NCBI RefSeq assembly: GCF_002217755.1
Contig: NZ_BCFL01000030.1
Span: forward strand, 62,001 to 126,000
Source of the DNA: Streptomyces hyaluromycini
Lineage (GTDB): Bacteria; Actinomycetota; Actinomycetes; Streptomycetales; Streptomycetaceae
Length of the DNA: 64,000 nt
Direction: 5' to 3'
In this document: positions 33,012 to 40,975 of the stretch, in pieces
Position numbering within the stretch: the first letter of the stretch is position 1
How the letters are laid out: each line of letters begins with the position of its first letter
The notes under the pieces: generated by a model
Database searches by the model: none
What the model was told of the DNA's origin: nothing
The model's input: the letters and a program-made list of their open reading frames with translations, nothing else
Made by a program: the position numbers and the translations under genes

Positions 33012-34286
33012 TCACCAGGCGGCCGGCAGCATCCGCGGCCCCCGGATCATCGTCTTGCGGCGCCACTCCACCCCCTCGGCCGGCACCGCGAGCCGCAGCC
33101 CCGGCAGCCGGTCGAGGAGGGTGTCGACCAGCAGTTCGGTCTGCAGCCGGGCCAGCACCGCGCCCGTGCAGTAGTGCGCACCGTGGCCGAAGGCGAGGTG
33201 CGGGTTGGGGTCGCGGTCCGGGTCGATGCGGTCCGGGCCGGGGAAGACGGCCGGGTCGCGGTTGGCGGCGAGGTAGGAGACGTAGACCGGATCGCCGGCC
33301 GTGATCCGGGTGCCGTCGGCCAGCTCGACGTCCGCCAGGGCGATCCGGGCGAGCCCCACCGTGCTGCGGTGCGGAATCCAGCGCAGCAGCTCGTCCAGGA
33401 CCGGCCCGCGCTCCGCCGGCCGCTCCCGCATCCGCGCCATCAGCTCCGGCCGCGTCAGCATCAGGAACAGCATCTGCCCGCAGTTGTGGGTGACCGCCTC
33501 GCCGCCGATCTGCAGCGGGCCGGCCAGCCCGACGGCCTCCTCCTCGCCGATCTCGCCGCGGGCCACCGCGACCCCGAGCAGCGAGTACACGTCGTCACCC
33601 GGACTGCCGGCACGCGCGCGTACCGCCTCGGTGATCCACCCGTACAGCCCCTGCTTCGCCGCGCCGGCGGCCTCGACCCCGCCCGAGGTGGAGATGATCT
33701 GCCGGGTCCAGGCGTGCACCCGGTCCCGGTCCGCCTCCGGCACCCCCATCACCTCGCTGACCACGGTGATCGGGAACGGCTCAAGGACCCGCTCGACCAG
33801 ATCGGCGGGCGGCCCGTCCCGCACGACCCCGTCGACCAGTTCGTCGAGGATCTCCTGTGCCCGGGGCCGCAGCCGCTTCATCGCACCGACCGTGAAGGCG
33901 CCGGCGAGCGGCTTGCGCAGCCGGTTGTGGTCGGGCTGGTCCGCCCACGCCAGCGAGCCCGGCCGGGGCTTGAAGTGCGGGGCCAGCCGGGTCACCTGGC
34001 GCCGGGTGACCTCGGCGCGGCTGAACCGCGGATCGTTGGTGACGGTCCTGACGTCCTCGTACCGGGTGGCGAGCCACGCCCAGCCCTCGCCGTACGGCAG
34101 CCGGATCCGGGTCACCGGCCCTTCCGTCATCAGGGCGGCGAGGACCGGGTCGAAGTCCGTGCCCTCCAGTTCGAGCGCGGGCCAGTCGCGCACCGGCGGC
34201 GCGGCCTCGCAGACGGGCGCGAGCGGCCCGGTCGCCGCGGGCGCGGTCGTCTCCGTGGTCGTGGGCGCGGTGATCTCCGTGGTCAT
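33012..34286 (-). CDS. Cytochrome P450
   Basis: 424 aa. The heme loop AFGHGAHYCTGAVLAR with its Cys ligand, the ExxR motif (ELLR) and a substrate-recognition region are present. In the I-helix the usual AGxxT motif reads GGEAVTHN, with Gly-Gly-Glu and Thr retained. An extended Thr-rich N-terminus (TTEITAPTTTETTAPAATGP) is likely disordered. It is a soluble actinobacterial class I P450 needing ferredoxin and reductase partners, neither encoded nearby. Start is ATG 34286. The substrate is unknown; no biosynthetic gene cluster surrounds it. Confidence 0.92.
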   Translation of the reverse strand: MTTEITAPTTTETTAPAATGPLAPVCEAAPPVRDWPALELEGTDFDPVLAALMTEGPVTRIRLPYGEGWAWLATRYEDVRTVTNDPRFSRAEVTRRQVTRLAPHFKPRPGSLAWADQPDHNRLRKPLAGAFTVGAMKRLRPRAQEILDELVDGVVRDGPPADLVERVLEPFPITVVSEVMGVPEADRDRVHAWTRQIISTSGGVEAAGAAKQGLYGWITEAVRARAGSPGDDVYSLLGVAVARGEIGEEEAVGLAGPLQIGGEAVTHNCGQMLFLMLTRPELMARMRERPAERGPVLDELLRWIPHRSTVGLARIALADVELADGTRITAGDPVYVSYLAANRDPAVFPGPDRIDPDRDPNPHLAFGHGAHYCTGAVLARLQTELLVDTLLDRLPGLRLAVPAEGVEWRRKTMIRGPRMLPAAW

Positions 34287-34344
34287 GTCTCCACGGTCGT
34301 ACGGCCCTCACCCCGTGTCCTGCCGGAATGCTCCAGCCGGAGGG

Positions 34345-35136
34345 TCAGCCGCCGGCCGCGTCCACGAGCGCGGCGAGGGCGGCGGCGAGCCGGTCCGCTC
34401 CCGGGCCCGCCGGACCGCCGGGCTCGGTCATGTAGAGGTCCCGCCGGATCTCCACCATCAGTGCGGCGACCCGCGCGTCCGTCCCGTAGAACTCCAGCGG
34501 CACGTAGGTCCCGCCGAACGGGCTGTCCAGCGCCGTCTCGCCGCACCCCGCGAAGGCCGTGCGGGCCGCCTCCGTCAGCCCGGCCGGGGTGTGGAAGGCG
34601 TCCGTGCCCAGGCACACCGGCGGCCGCGGCCCCGCCCCGTGCAGCTCGTAGGGCAGCGCCCGGCTCGGATAGGAGTGCACGTCGATCACCACGGCCCGCC
34701 CGGTCGCGGCCAGCCGCCCGGCGACGGCCTCCGTCATCGCCCGGGCGTACGGCCGGAAGTACCGCTCGACCAAAGGCCCGTGGTCGGACGACTCGTCCCG
34801 CAGCACACCCCGGTGCGTGGTCCGCGTGTACACGGCCCCCATCCCGGCGGCGAGCATCTCCTCCCGCTCGTCCGGGAACCGCTCGGGATCGACGACCAGC
34901 CGCGACAGCCGGTTGACGAACCGCCAGGGGGTCACCCCGGCCAGCGCGGCCGCGGCCTGTGCGAGCTCCGCCGTGTGCGCGTCCGTGATGTGGTCCAGCT
35001 CCCGCTCCAGGCCGGCGTCGTCGAGCACGATGCCCGCCCTGACGCCGGCCGGGATCGTCCGCGCCGAGTGCGGCACGTGCAGGATCACGGGCGACCCGGC
35101 GGCGCCGGGCAGGAGTGCGTACGACGGCTGGGACAC
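34345..35136 (-). CDS. N-formylglutamate amidohydrolase family protein
   Basis: 263 aa from GTG 35136. The family start (PVILHVPHSARTIPAGVR) supplies the first metal-binding His residues, and VVIDVHSYPSRALPYE gives the Asp/His of the metal site; LVVDPERFPDEREEM is the characteristic substrate loop. Known members hydrolyse N-formyl-L-glutamate to glutamate plus formate at the end of histidine degradation. No hut genes are nearby, so the physiological substrate may differ. It is 58 bp from the P450 gene in the same direction and may be cotranscribed with it. Confidence 0.88.
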   Translation of the reverse strand: MSQPSYALLPGAAGSPVILHVPHSARTIPAGVRAGIVLDDAGLERELDHITDAHTAELAQAAAALAGVTPWRFVNRLSRLVVDPERFPDEREEMLAAGMGAVYTRTTHRGVLRDESSDHGPLVERYFRPYARAMTEAVAGRLAATGRAVVIDVHSYPSRALPYELHGAGPRPPVCLGTDAFHTPAGLTEAARTAFAGCGETALDSPFGGTYVPLEFYGTDARVAALMVEIRRDLYMTEPGGPAGPGADRLAAALAALVDAAGG

Positions 35137-35276
35137 GGGCGGCTCCCGGGGCGTTGGCAGGGGCAGGATGCGGGATCAAGATGTCACATCGACGCCGGAC
35201 GGGGCGGGGCGGTTCTCGTACCGCTCCGCGAGCGCATCGAGGCGGTCCGCCCCGCCGGCCGGCCCGGGGTGAGCCC

Positions 35277-36428
35277 TCAGCCGAGCAGTTCCCGCACCAG
35301 CGCGCCCACCTGTTCCGTCTCGATCAGGAAGCCGTCGTGGCCGTACGGCGACCCGATCACCCGGAGCCGGTCCGCGGACGGGATCAGCGCCGCCAACCCG
35401 GCCTGCTGGGCCGGCGGATAGAGACGGTCGGAGTCCACGCCCGCCACCAGCGTGCGGGCCGTGACCCGGCCGAGGGCCGCGCGCACCCCGCCCCGGTCGC
35501 GGCCGACGTCATGGGCGTTCATCGCCTCCGACAGCACCACGTAACTGCCCGCGTCGAACCGCCGCACCAGCTTGGCGGCATGGTGGTCGAGGTACGACTC
35601 GACCTGGTAGCGGCCGCCGTCGAAGGGGTTCTCGGCGCCCTGCGGGGTCCGGCCGAAGCGGATCGCGAGCTCGGGTTCGCTGCGGTAGGTGACATGGGCG
35701 ATCCGGCGGGCCAGGCCCAGCCCGGTGTCCGGGGCGCGCCCGGTGCCGTGGTAGTCGCCGCCCTGCCAGTCGGGGTCGGAGCGGATCGCGGTGAGCTGGA
35801 CGGCCGACCACGCGATCTGCTCCGCGCTCGCCGCCGCCGTCGTGGCGAGCAGCAGCAGGGCCCCGGCCCGCTCCGGGTATGTCACCGCCCACTCCACGGC
35901 CCGCATCCCGCCCATCGAGCCGCCGACGACGAGCGCCCACCGCTCGATGCCCAGGGCGTCGGCCAGCCCGGCCTCGGCGGCGACCTGGTCGCGCTGGGTC
36001 AGGAAGGGAAAGGCACCGCCCCAGGGCCCGCGCCCGTCGGCCCGCTCCGTGGCCGGACCGGTGCTGCCCTGACAGCCGCCCAGGACGTTCGGGGCGACGA
36101 CGAACCAGCGGTCGGTGTCCAGCGCCAGCCCCGGCCCGATCACGCCCTCCCACCAGCCGGCGGTCGGATGCCCCGGCCCGGCGGGCCCGGCGGCATGGCT
36201 GTCCCCGGTGAGCGCGTGCAGCACGAGCACGGCGTTGGCGGCGTCGGGGGCGAGCCGGCCCCAGGTCTCGAACGCCAGCCGTACGCCGGGAAGTTCACCG
36301 CCCGCCTCCAGCGGCAGCGGCTTCTCCGCCGCGTACCACTGCCGACGCCCCGGCGGATCCCCCTCCCGCCAGGCCCCGCGGACCGGCGGAAGGGGGAGGG
36401 GAACCTCGTGATGCGGTACGGCGTTCAG
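35277..36428 (-). CDS. metX: Homoserine O-acetyltransferase, probable CTG start
   Basis: Transfers acetyl from acetyl-CoA to homoserine, the first step of the direct-sulfhydrylation route to methionine. The alpha/beta hydrolase triad is present: nucleophile VVGGSMGGM, Asp in AGVDSDRLYP, His in YGHDGFLIE. The conserved N-terminal part (REGDPPGRRQWYAAEKPL, then GVRLAFETWGRLAPDAANA) lies upstream of the first in-frame GTG (36228-36230), so a start there would remove essential sequence. No ATG, GTG or TTG occurs in frame before it until well inside metY. A CTG at 36426-36428 overlaps the metY stop as CTGA with AAGGGCG upstream, and gives 383 aa, the normal length. Confidence 0.85.
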   Translation of the reverse strand: MNAVPHHEVPLPLPPVRGAWREGDPPGRRQWYAAEKPLPLEAGGELPGVRLAFETWGRLAPDAANAVLVLHALTGDSHAAGPAGPGHPTAGWWEGVIGPGLALDTDRWFVVAPNVLGGCQGSTGPATERADGRGPWGGAFPFLTQRDQVAAEAGLADALGIERWALVVGGSMGGMRAVEWAVTYPERAGALLLLATTAAASAEQIAWSAVQLTAIRSDPDWQGGDYHGTGRAPDTGLGLARRIAHVTYRSEPELAIRFGRTPQGAENPFDGGRYQVESYLDHHAAKLVRRFDAGSYVVLSEAMNAHDVGRDRGGVRAALGRVTARTLVAGVDSDRLYPPAQQAGLAALIPSADRLRVIGSPYGHDGFLIETEQVGALVRELLG

Positions 36429-37789
36429 GACGCCGCGCCCTTGGCGGCGCGGAATCCGGCCTCCAGGTCGGCCTTGAGATCGGCGAGGTTCTCGATGCCG
36501 ACGGACAGCCGCACCAGGCCCGGCGAGGTCCCGGTCGCCGCCAGCTGCTCCTCGTCCAGCTGGCTGTGGGTGGTGGACGCCGGGTGGATGATCAGGCTCC
36601 GGACGTCACCGATGTTGGCGAGGTGGCTGAACAGCTCGACCGCGTCCACGAACCGCTTGCCCGCCTCGATGCCGTCCCGCAGTTCGAAGGAGACGATCGC
36701 GCCGGCGCCGCGCGGCAGGTACTTCTGCCCCGCCTCGTACCAGCGGCTGGACGGCAGGCCCGGGTAGTGGACGGCGGCGACCTCGTCGCGCTGCTCCAGC
36801 CACTCGGCCAGCGCCTGGGCGTTGGCCGAGTGCCGCTCCAGCCGCAGGCTCAGCGTCTCCACGCCCTGCAGCAGCAGGAACGCCGAGTGCGGGGAGAGCG
36901 CCGGGCCGAGGTCGCGCAGCAGCTGCACCCGTAGCTTGATCGCGTACGCGCCCGGGCCGAGCGCCGGCCAGTAGCGCAGGCCGTGGTAGCTGGGGTCGGG
37001 CTCGGTGAAGTCGGGGAAGCGGTCGGAGTGCGCGCCGAAGTCGAAGCTGCCGCCGTCGACGACCACGCCCGCGATCGCCGTGCCGTGCCCGCCGAGGAAC
37101 TTGGTCGCCGAGTGCACCACGATGTCCGCACCGTGCTCAAGGGGCCGCAGCAGGTGGGGAGTCGGGACCGTGTTGTCCACGATCAGCGGTACGCCCGCCG
37201 TGTGCGCCACGTCCGTGACCGCCCGCACGTCGAGCACGTTGCCGCGGGGGTTGCCCAGCGTCTCCGCGAACAGCGCCTTGGTGTTCGGGCGGACGGCCGC
37301 CCGCCAGGCCTCGGCGTCGTCCGGGTCGTCCACGAAGGACACCTCGATGCCGAACCTCGGCAGCGTGTGCCGGAACAGGTTGTACGTGCCGCCGTAGAGG
37401 GACGTGCTCGACACGATGTGGTCGCCCGCGCCCGCCAGCGTCAGGATCGCCAGGGTCTCCGCGGCCTGCCCGGACGACAGCGCGACCGCCGCGACCCCGC
37501 CTTCCAGGGCGGCGATCCGCTGCTCGAAGACGTCCTGGGTGGGGTTGTGGATGCGGGTGTAGATGTTCCCGGGCTCGGCGAGCGAGAACAGGTCCGCGGC
37601 GTGCTGCGTGTCCCGGAACACGAACGACGTCGTCTGGTAGATCGGCGTCGCCCGGGCGCCGGTCGTCGGGTCCGGCGCGGCCCCGGCGTGGACCTGCCGG
37701 GTCTCGAACGACCAGGCCGAGGTGTCGGGCCCGGCGGGTGCCTCCTCGGGCGTGTGACCGGCGGTGACGGAGTCGATGGGCTGGCTCAT
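36425..37789 (-). CDS. metY: O-acetylhomoserine sulfhydrylase
   Basis: 454 aa from ATG 37789, with AGGAG about 10 bp upstream; the frame continues upstream but that part covers the leader peptide region. A PLP enzyme of the Cys/Met metabolism family: RQVHAGAAPDPTTGARATPI at the start, the PLP loop SSGQAAETLAIL, the aspartate in PLIVDNT and the lysine in HSATKFLGGHGT. It condenses O-acetylhomoserine with sulfide to homocysteine. Overlaps metX by 4 bp so the two form an operon. Preceded by leader peptide 6, implying cysteine-linked control. Confidence 0.95.
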   Translation of the reverse strand: MSQPIDSVTAGHTPEEAPAGPDTSAWSFETRQVHAGAAPDPTTGARATPIYQTTSFVFRDTQHAADLFSLAEPGNIYTRIHNPTQDVFEQRIAALEGGVAAVALSSGQAAETLAILTLAGAGDHIVSSTSLYGGTYNLFRHTLPRFGIEVSFVDDPDDAEAWRAAVRPNTKALFAETLGNPRGNVLDVRAVTDVAHTAGVPLIVDNTVPTPHLLRPLEHGADIVVHSATKFLGGHGTAIAGVVVDGGSFDFGAHSDRFPDFTEPDPSYHGLRYWPALGPGAYAIKLRVQLLRDLGPALSPHSAFLLLQGVETLSLRLERHSANAQALAEWLEQRDEVAAVHYPGLPSSRWYEAGQKYLPRGAGAIVSFELRDGIEAGKRFVDAVELFSHLANIGDVRSLIIHPASTTHSQLDEEQLAATGTSPGLVRLSVGIENLADLKADLEAGFRAAKGAAS

Positions 37790-37817
37790 GGTGCTGCTCC
37801 TCGTGCGGGAAGGCAGG

Positions 37818-37844
37818 ACGGCGTGCGCGTACGGGCACGCGTCG
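37818..37844 (-). promoter_or_regulatory. Hairpin between leader 6 and metY
   Basis: On the plus strand GACG-GCGTGC ... GCACGC-GTC: GCGTGC (37821-37826) pairs with GCACGC (37835-37840), extended by outer GAC/GTC. It lies midway between the leader stop and the metY ATG and could be an attenuator stem. Confidence 0.4.
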
Positions 37845-37892
37845 GCAGAACAGGGGAACGGGACAGGGCGTGGGAAGGACCGGAGCGGGGCG

Positions 37893-37967
37893 TCAGCTCT
37901 CGGCGCGACACCCTGTGGTGGTGACACGCACGTGGTCGACATGACGCCGGGTCACAAGCACCGTCAT
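37893..37967 (-). CDS. Leader peptide 6 (RRHVDH type), 24 aa
   Basis: ORF MTVLVTRRHVDHVRVTTTGC ending RAES. The TRRHVDxxRV core followed by Cys and Arg is the streptomycete leader-peptide pattern. It stops about 100 bp before metY ATG. There is no convincing ribosome-binding site (GGTTCGCTCGACCC precedes the ATG), so it may be translated from a leaderless or weakly initiated transcript. One Cys and several Thr codons. Confidence 0.7.
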   Translation of the reverse strand: MTVLVTRRHVDHVRVTTTGCRAES

Positions 37968-38387
37968 GGGTCGAGCGAACCACAGCGGGTCACCGCGGAC
38001 CAGCCACGCGACACGCGTGACACGCAGACTTCACGAACGACATACGTGTGTCACGCCGGGCGCCCCGTGTGGCCGGTGTGACGGCGGCGAGGACGTCTCA
38101 CGAGGTCCACGTCCATGTCGTCGAGGATGTCGGGCACAAGGGCTGCCGGCCTTGGACGCGTTCCTGACGTTCGGTCGGGAAACGGAGGTCCGGGCGTACC
38201 GCCCCTCCGGCGTGATCGTTGCGATCGGCCTGGTCTGTCGCCCGTGGATACCCGATCCGCGGCCCGGCAACGGACGATCAAGTGGGGTGGGGCGCATGGC
38301 CGGGGCGGGCGGCTTGCCGAGGTGCGCACGGTGTGCATAGTGAGTGCTGTGTCCATCCCGGGCGGGTGCGGGCGGAGGGGGAAAGCC
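37968..38387. other. Divergent intergenic region, no gene seen
   Basis: 420 bp between leader peptide 6 and the membrane-protein gene. Rich in CACG/CGTG words (for example GTGACACGC and ACACGCGTGACACG near 38010-38025), possibly operator half-sites or promoter elements for metY. No SAM riboswitch signature is visible. Short open frames on both strands lack coding character. Confidence 0.5.
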
Positions 38388-38912
38388 GTGGTGCGCTACG
38401 TTCACCATCAATTGATAACCGTCGTCGAGGCGGGGGTCGCCATGGCCGTCACCGTGCCTGTGGTCCTGGGCGTGCGCGGGCTGCCGCAGGTCGACACCTT
38501 CAAGGTGGCTCTCTTGCTGTACTTTGCAGGGGCCAGCGCGTTCTTCGGCCTGCTGGCGGTTTCGACCGGGTCAAGGTGGCTGGGCGGAGAGAAGCGCGAT
38601 TTCGAGAGCGCAGTCCCCCTGGCCGACCCCGAGGCGATACTCCCCGCCTCGCGTGAGTCCTGGCGCCGCAGTTTTGACGGAGTCTTCGTTGTCCTCGTCG
38701 GACTGCCGTCCCTGGTTTTCGGCCTGCTCTGGAGTCCCTGGGCCATCGGTTGGGCGGTCTTCTTCGTGCCGGAGCGGATCGTCAAGGGCGCGTACGTGTT
38801 CTTCTGGGAGCGGCGCCACGGCGTATTCCTATGGCGTGGCCAGGTCGAGGAACAACCCCTGGGCAAGGACCAGTTCCTCTATTCCTCACCGCGGATCGCG
38901 ACGCCCGGGTGA
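38388..38912 (+). CDS. Small integral membrane protein of unknown function
   Basis: 174 aa from GTG 38388 (GGAGGGGG about 7 bp upstream). Four hydrophobic segments: LITVVEAGVAMAVTVPVVLG, VALLLYFAGASAFFGLLAVS, VFVVLVGLPSLVFGLL and WAIGWAVFFVPERIV. The cytoplasmic loop RWLGGEKRDFESAVPLADPE is polar. GC and codon use are less biased than in the neighbours, consistent with recent acquisition. Its 3' end overlaps the convergent gene by 34 bp. No family recognised. Confidence 0.7.
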   Translation: MVRYVHHQLITVVEAGVAMAVTVPVVLGVRGLPQVDTFKVALLLYFAGASAFFGLLAVSTGSRWLGGEKRDFESAVPLADPEAILPASRESWRRSFDGVFVVLVGLPSLVFGLLWSPWAIGWAVFFVPERIVKGAYVFFWERRHGVFLWRGQVEEQPLGKDQFLYSSPRIATPG

Positions 38913-39268
38913 CTTCGCTCTGCGCGGCGGGGGCGGAGGGCGCTGTCCGTGCCGTAGAAGTGGCCCTGGTCGCACAGGGTGTCGATCTCGGCGCTTTCTT
39001 CCTTGCTCAGTTGTGCATCCAGCGCGACGCTGAGGACGCGTCGGGCGCGGGCCAATCGCCGAGCGACATCCCAGTCGGCGATGAATCTGCCGACGGTGTG
39101 CTCGTCGGCGGTTCCGGATGTCTGGCGGGATCCGAGTCGGTCGAGGGAGACGACGAACTCGTTCAGGTCCTGCAGCACTGCGACGACCTCGCTGAGGGGC
39201 ACGCGGATCTCTCGGGAGGACATGTCCATCAGCCGATTCAACACGACCGTCGACGCCTCAGTCGGCAC
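38879..39268 (-). CDS. Hypothetical protein
   Basis: 129 aa from GTG 39268 (an internal ATG, MSSREIRVPLSEVV, is an alternative start). Helical, with SEVVAVLQDLNEFVVSLDRL and DWDVARRLARARRVLSVALD segments. No known motif. It overlaps the upstream 158-aa gene by 11 bp, so the two form a small operon. Lower-GC codon use matches the adjoining membrane gene. Confidence 0.6.
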   Translation of the reverse strand: MPTEASTVVLNRLMDMSSREIRVPLSEVVAVLQDLNEFVVSLDRLGSRQTSGTADEHTVGRFIADWDVARRLARARRVLSVALDAQLSKEESAEIDTLCDQGHFYGTDSALRPRRAERSHPGVAIRGEE

Positions 39269-39734
39269 CGCCGGCCGGAGCGTCCTGCCATCCGGGCAGG
39301 GTGAGTTCGTCGTCGCGAAGCGACCACGCCGGGGAGTGGCCGGACGGCGGGTCGGCGAGGACCCGCAGCTGCTGCGGCCGGTAGTCGTCGTGCGCGTCCT
39401 CGACGCGGAAGCCCGCCGAGGCCAAGACCGCGGCCATCGCCTGCATCATCGCGGCTCCGACCGCACTGGCATGCCGCAGGACAGGCTCGTCCAGTTGCTT
39501 CAGCCTGAAGGCGCGCATCGCGCGGGCCCGCAGGCGAGGGCTTGCCTGCCAGGCCACGAATACGCCGCCCGCCGCGTCGGCACCGTCGTCGATGTCCACC
39601 TCGGCACCGCCGGCCAGGACCGGGTCCAGCCCCGGCGCGACCACGGGAAGGCCCGCGGCCGCCAGCTCGTTGCGGACCTTCCGGGCGAGCGCGTCCAGGG
39701 CCGCGGACTGTTCAGTACCCACTCGTTCGAACAC
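39258..39734 (-). CDS. Hypothetical protein, possibly leaderless
   Basis: 158 aa from GTG 39734. TAGATT lies 6 bp upstream, in the position of a -10 element, so the mRNA may be leaderless; no ribosome-binding site is visible. Sequence features: VRNELAAAGLPVVAPGLDPV, a GGVFVAWQASPRLRARAMRA strand-turn-helix, and HASAVGAAMMQAMAAVLASA, a long Ala-rich helix. No family recognised. First gene of a two-gene unit with the 129-aa protein. Confidence 0.65.
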   Translation of the reverse strand: MFERVGTEQSAALDALARKVRNELAAAGLPVVAPGLDPVLAGGAEVDIDDGADAAGGVFVAWQASPRLRARAMRAFRLKQLDEPVLRHASAVGAAMMQAMAAVLASAGFRVEDAHDDYRPQQLRVLADPPSGHSPAWSLRDDELTLPGWQDAPAGGAD

Positions 39735-39994
39735 TCGATCAATCTAGCCAACCGCAGCGCGGAACCCCTGATGACTGTGCTGACGCGGCGCCCGAAGCCG
39801 TCCGAGCGTTCCTGGCCGAGGAGACCGCCGGCCGGGATGGGGCAGACATCCGCACCGGCGTACCCGGGCGGCCTTCCCGACCGGAAAGACCTTCCACATC
39901 TGTGAGGAGGGACCGTTGCCCGGTTCACCGTCGAGGACCTCGACGTGCCGGTGCGACGACACCGGGTCGAACAGGGGAGATCCAGCCCCCGACG
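39735..39994. other. Degenerate stretch without a recognisable gene
   Basis: 260 bp with fragmentary coding character on both strands but no intact start-to-stop gene. It adjoins gene remnants at 39995-40663 and is probably part of the same decayed region. Confidence 0.45.
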
Positions 39995-40425
39995 TCAGAC
40001 TGCAGGGCGGGGACGGGAGTCGAGCTCGGCCGCGCGTGTCCGCAGCTCGCTCAAGGCCGCTACGGCATGGAGCGCGAACGGTTCGCCCTCGTCCGACTTC
40101 AGCCAGCGCTCGACGGCGATTCTGAAGGCGAGCATCCCCACTTCCGCCCCCAGCCGGGCGGTCAGCTCGTCCGTGCCGCGTGCGCGCAGGGCGGCGCTGA
40201 CCGCCCCGGCGATCCTGGCGTGCTTGAGCAGTCCCCGCTCCTGCAGTTCGGTGTTCGCCGCCACCACCAGCACGCGCTGGGCGGCCTTGGCCCGCTGCTG
40301 CGGGGTCATCGCGACCTCGGCGGCCGCGAACGCGGCCTGCAGGCACTCGGCGAGCGTCGCATCCGGCGAGGCGCCGCGGATGGCGTCGCCGAACAGCCCG
40401 GCCAGCACGTCCTCGCCGCCGGTGC
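39995..40425 (-). pseudogene. TetR-family regulator remnant (C-terminal part only)
   Basis: The minus-strand frame reads EDVLAGLFGDAIRGASPDAT, then QRAKAAQRVLVVAANTELQE and RTRAAELDSRPRPAV to the stop at 39995, the pattern of a TetR ligand-binding domain directly after 'HFP.KEDVL'. The DNA-binding helix-turn-helix that should precede it is missing. The frame stays open beyond 40425 only because it runs antisense through the SDR remnant. The regulator is therefore truncated and unlikely to bind DNA. Confidence 0.7.
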
Positions 40426-40663
40426 GGTGCTCAACGCCGTCGGCGACGAAGGCGTGCCCGTCCGCGAGATCGCCGAGGCCATCGGCCGGCAGCTGAACGT
40501 GCCGGCCAGGTCTCTGCCCGCCGCGGAGTACGAGGGCATGCTCGTGCACCTGCTCGGCACCGACATGCCCGCCTCCAGCACCATCACCCAGGAGCTCCTG
40601 GGCTGGAAGCCCACCCACGCCGGCCTCATCGAGGACATCGAGCAGGGCCACTACTTCATGTGA
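40420..40663 (+). pseudogene. SDR/NAD(P)-dependent epimerase-like remnant (C-terminal part only)
   Basis: The plus-strand frame reads LNAVGDEGVPVREIAEAIGR, QLNVPARSLPAAEY, TQELLGWKPTHAGLIEDIEQ and GHYFM, the end of an atypical short-chain dehydrogenase/NAD-dependent epimerase, with the usual 'ELLGW.PT..GL..D...G.Y' tail. The NAD-binding GxxGxxG half is absent. It abuts the TetR remnant at about 40420, so one deletion could have removed the 5' halves of two divergent genes. Confidence 0.72.
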
Positions 40664-40699
40664 CCGACCCGGTTGAGGGCGCAGCGCGAGGAGGTTCCC

Positions 40700-40787
40700 G
40701 ACGTGACGACGTGACGACGTGACGACGCGACGGCGCGACGGCGCGACGACGTGACGACGTGACGACGCGACGACGTGACGGCGCGAC
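40700..40787. repeat. 8-bp tandem repeat, 11 copies
   Basis: Consecutive units GACGTGAC (six), GACGCGAC (two) and GGCGCGAC (three) from 40700 to 40787, then a diverged unit. It lies in the 312-bp gap (40664-40975) between the SDR remnant and the DNA glycosylase gene; the rest of the gap shows no gene. Copy number is a likely variable between strains. Confidence 0.88.
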
Positions 40788-40975
40788 GATGCGCATCGCC
40801 GGCCGGCGTCGTCCCGGACGACTGCGTGACCGGGTGACGGCCGGCCGAGTCGATCACCGCGGTCCGGTGGTTGCGGCCGAAGCGCCGGTCGGCCCCGGAG
40901 CCGGACCCCGAGCCGGACCCCCGAGCGAGGCCACGTACATCCGCACTGTCAGACCCTGCGCCTAGTCTCGGAACC

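Noticed and set aside
37790..37942. N-terminal extension of MetY
   Set aside because: Cys/Pro/Arg-rich sequence overlapping a leader peptide and a hairpin; ATG 37789 has the ribosome-binding site and the family N-terminus.
37790..38390. SAM or T-box riboswitch upstream of metY
   Set aside because: No S-box core or T-box sequence visible by eye, in contrast to 9039-9174.
39995..40651. Single intact 218-aa minus-strand gene
   Set aside because: Only its C-terminal two-thirds resembles TetR; the N-terminal third is antisense to SDR-like coding sequence, so it is a remnant.
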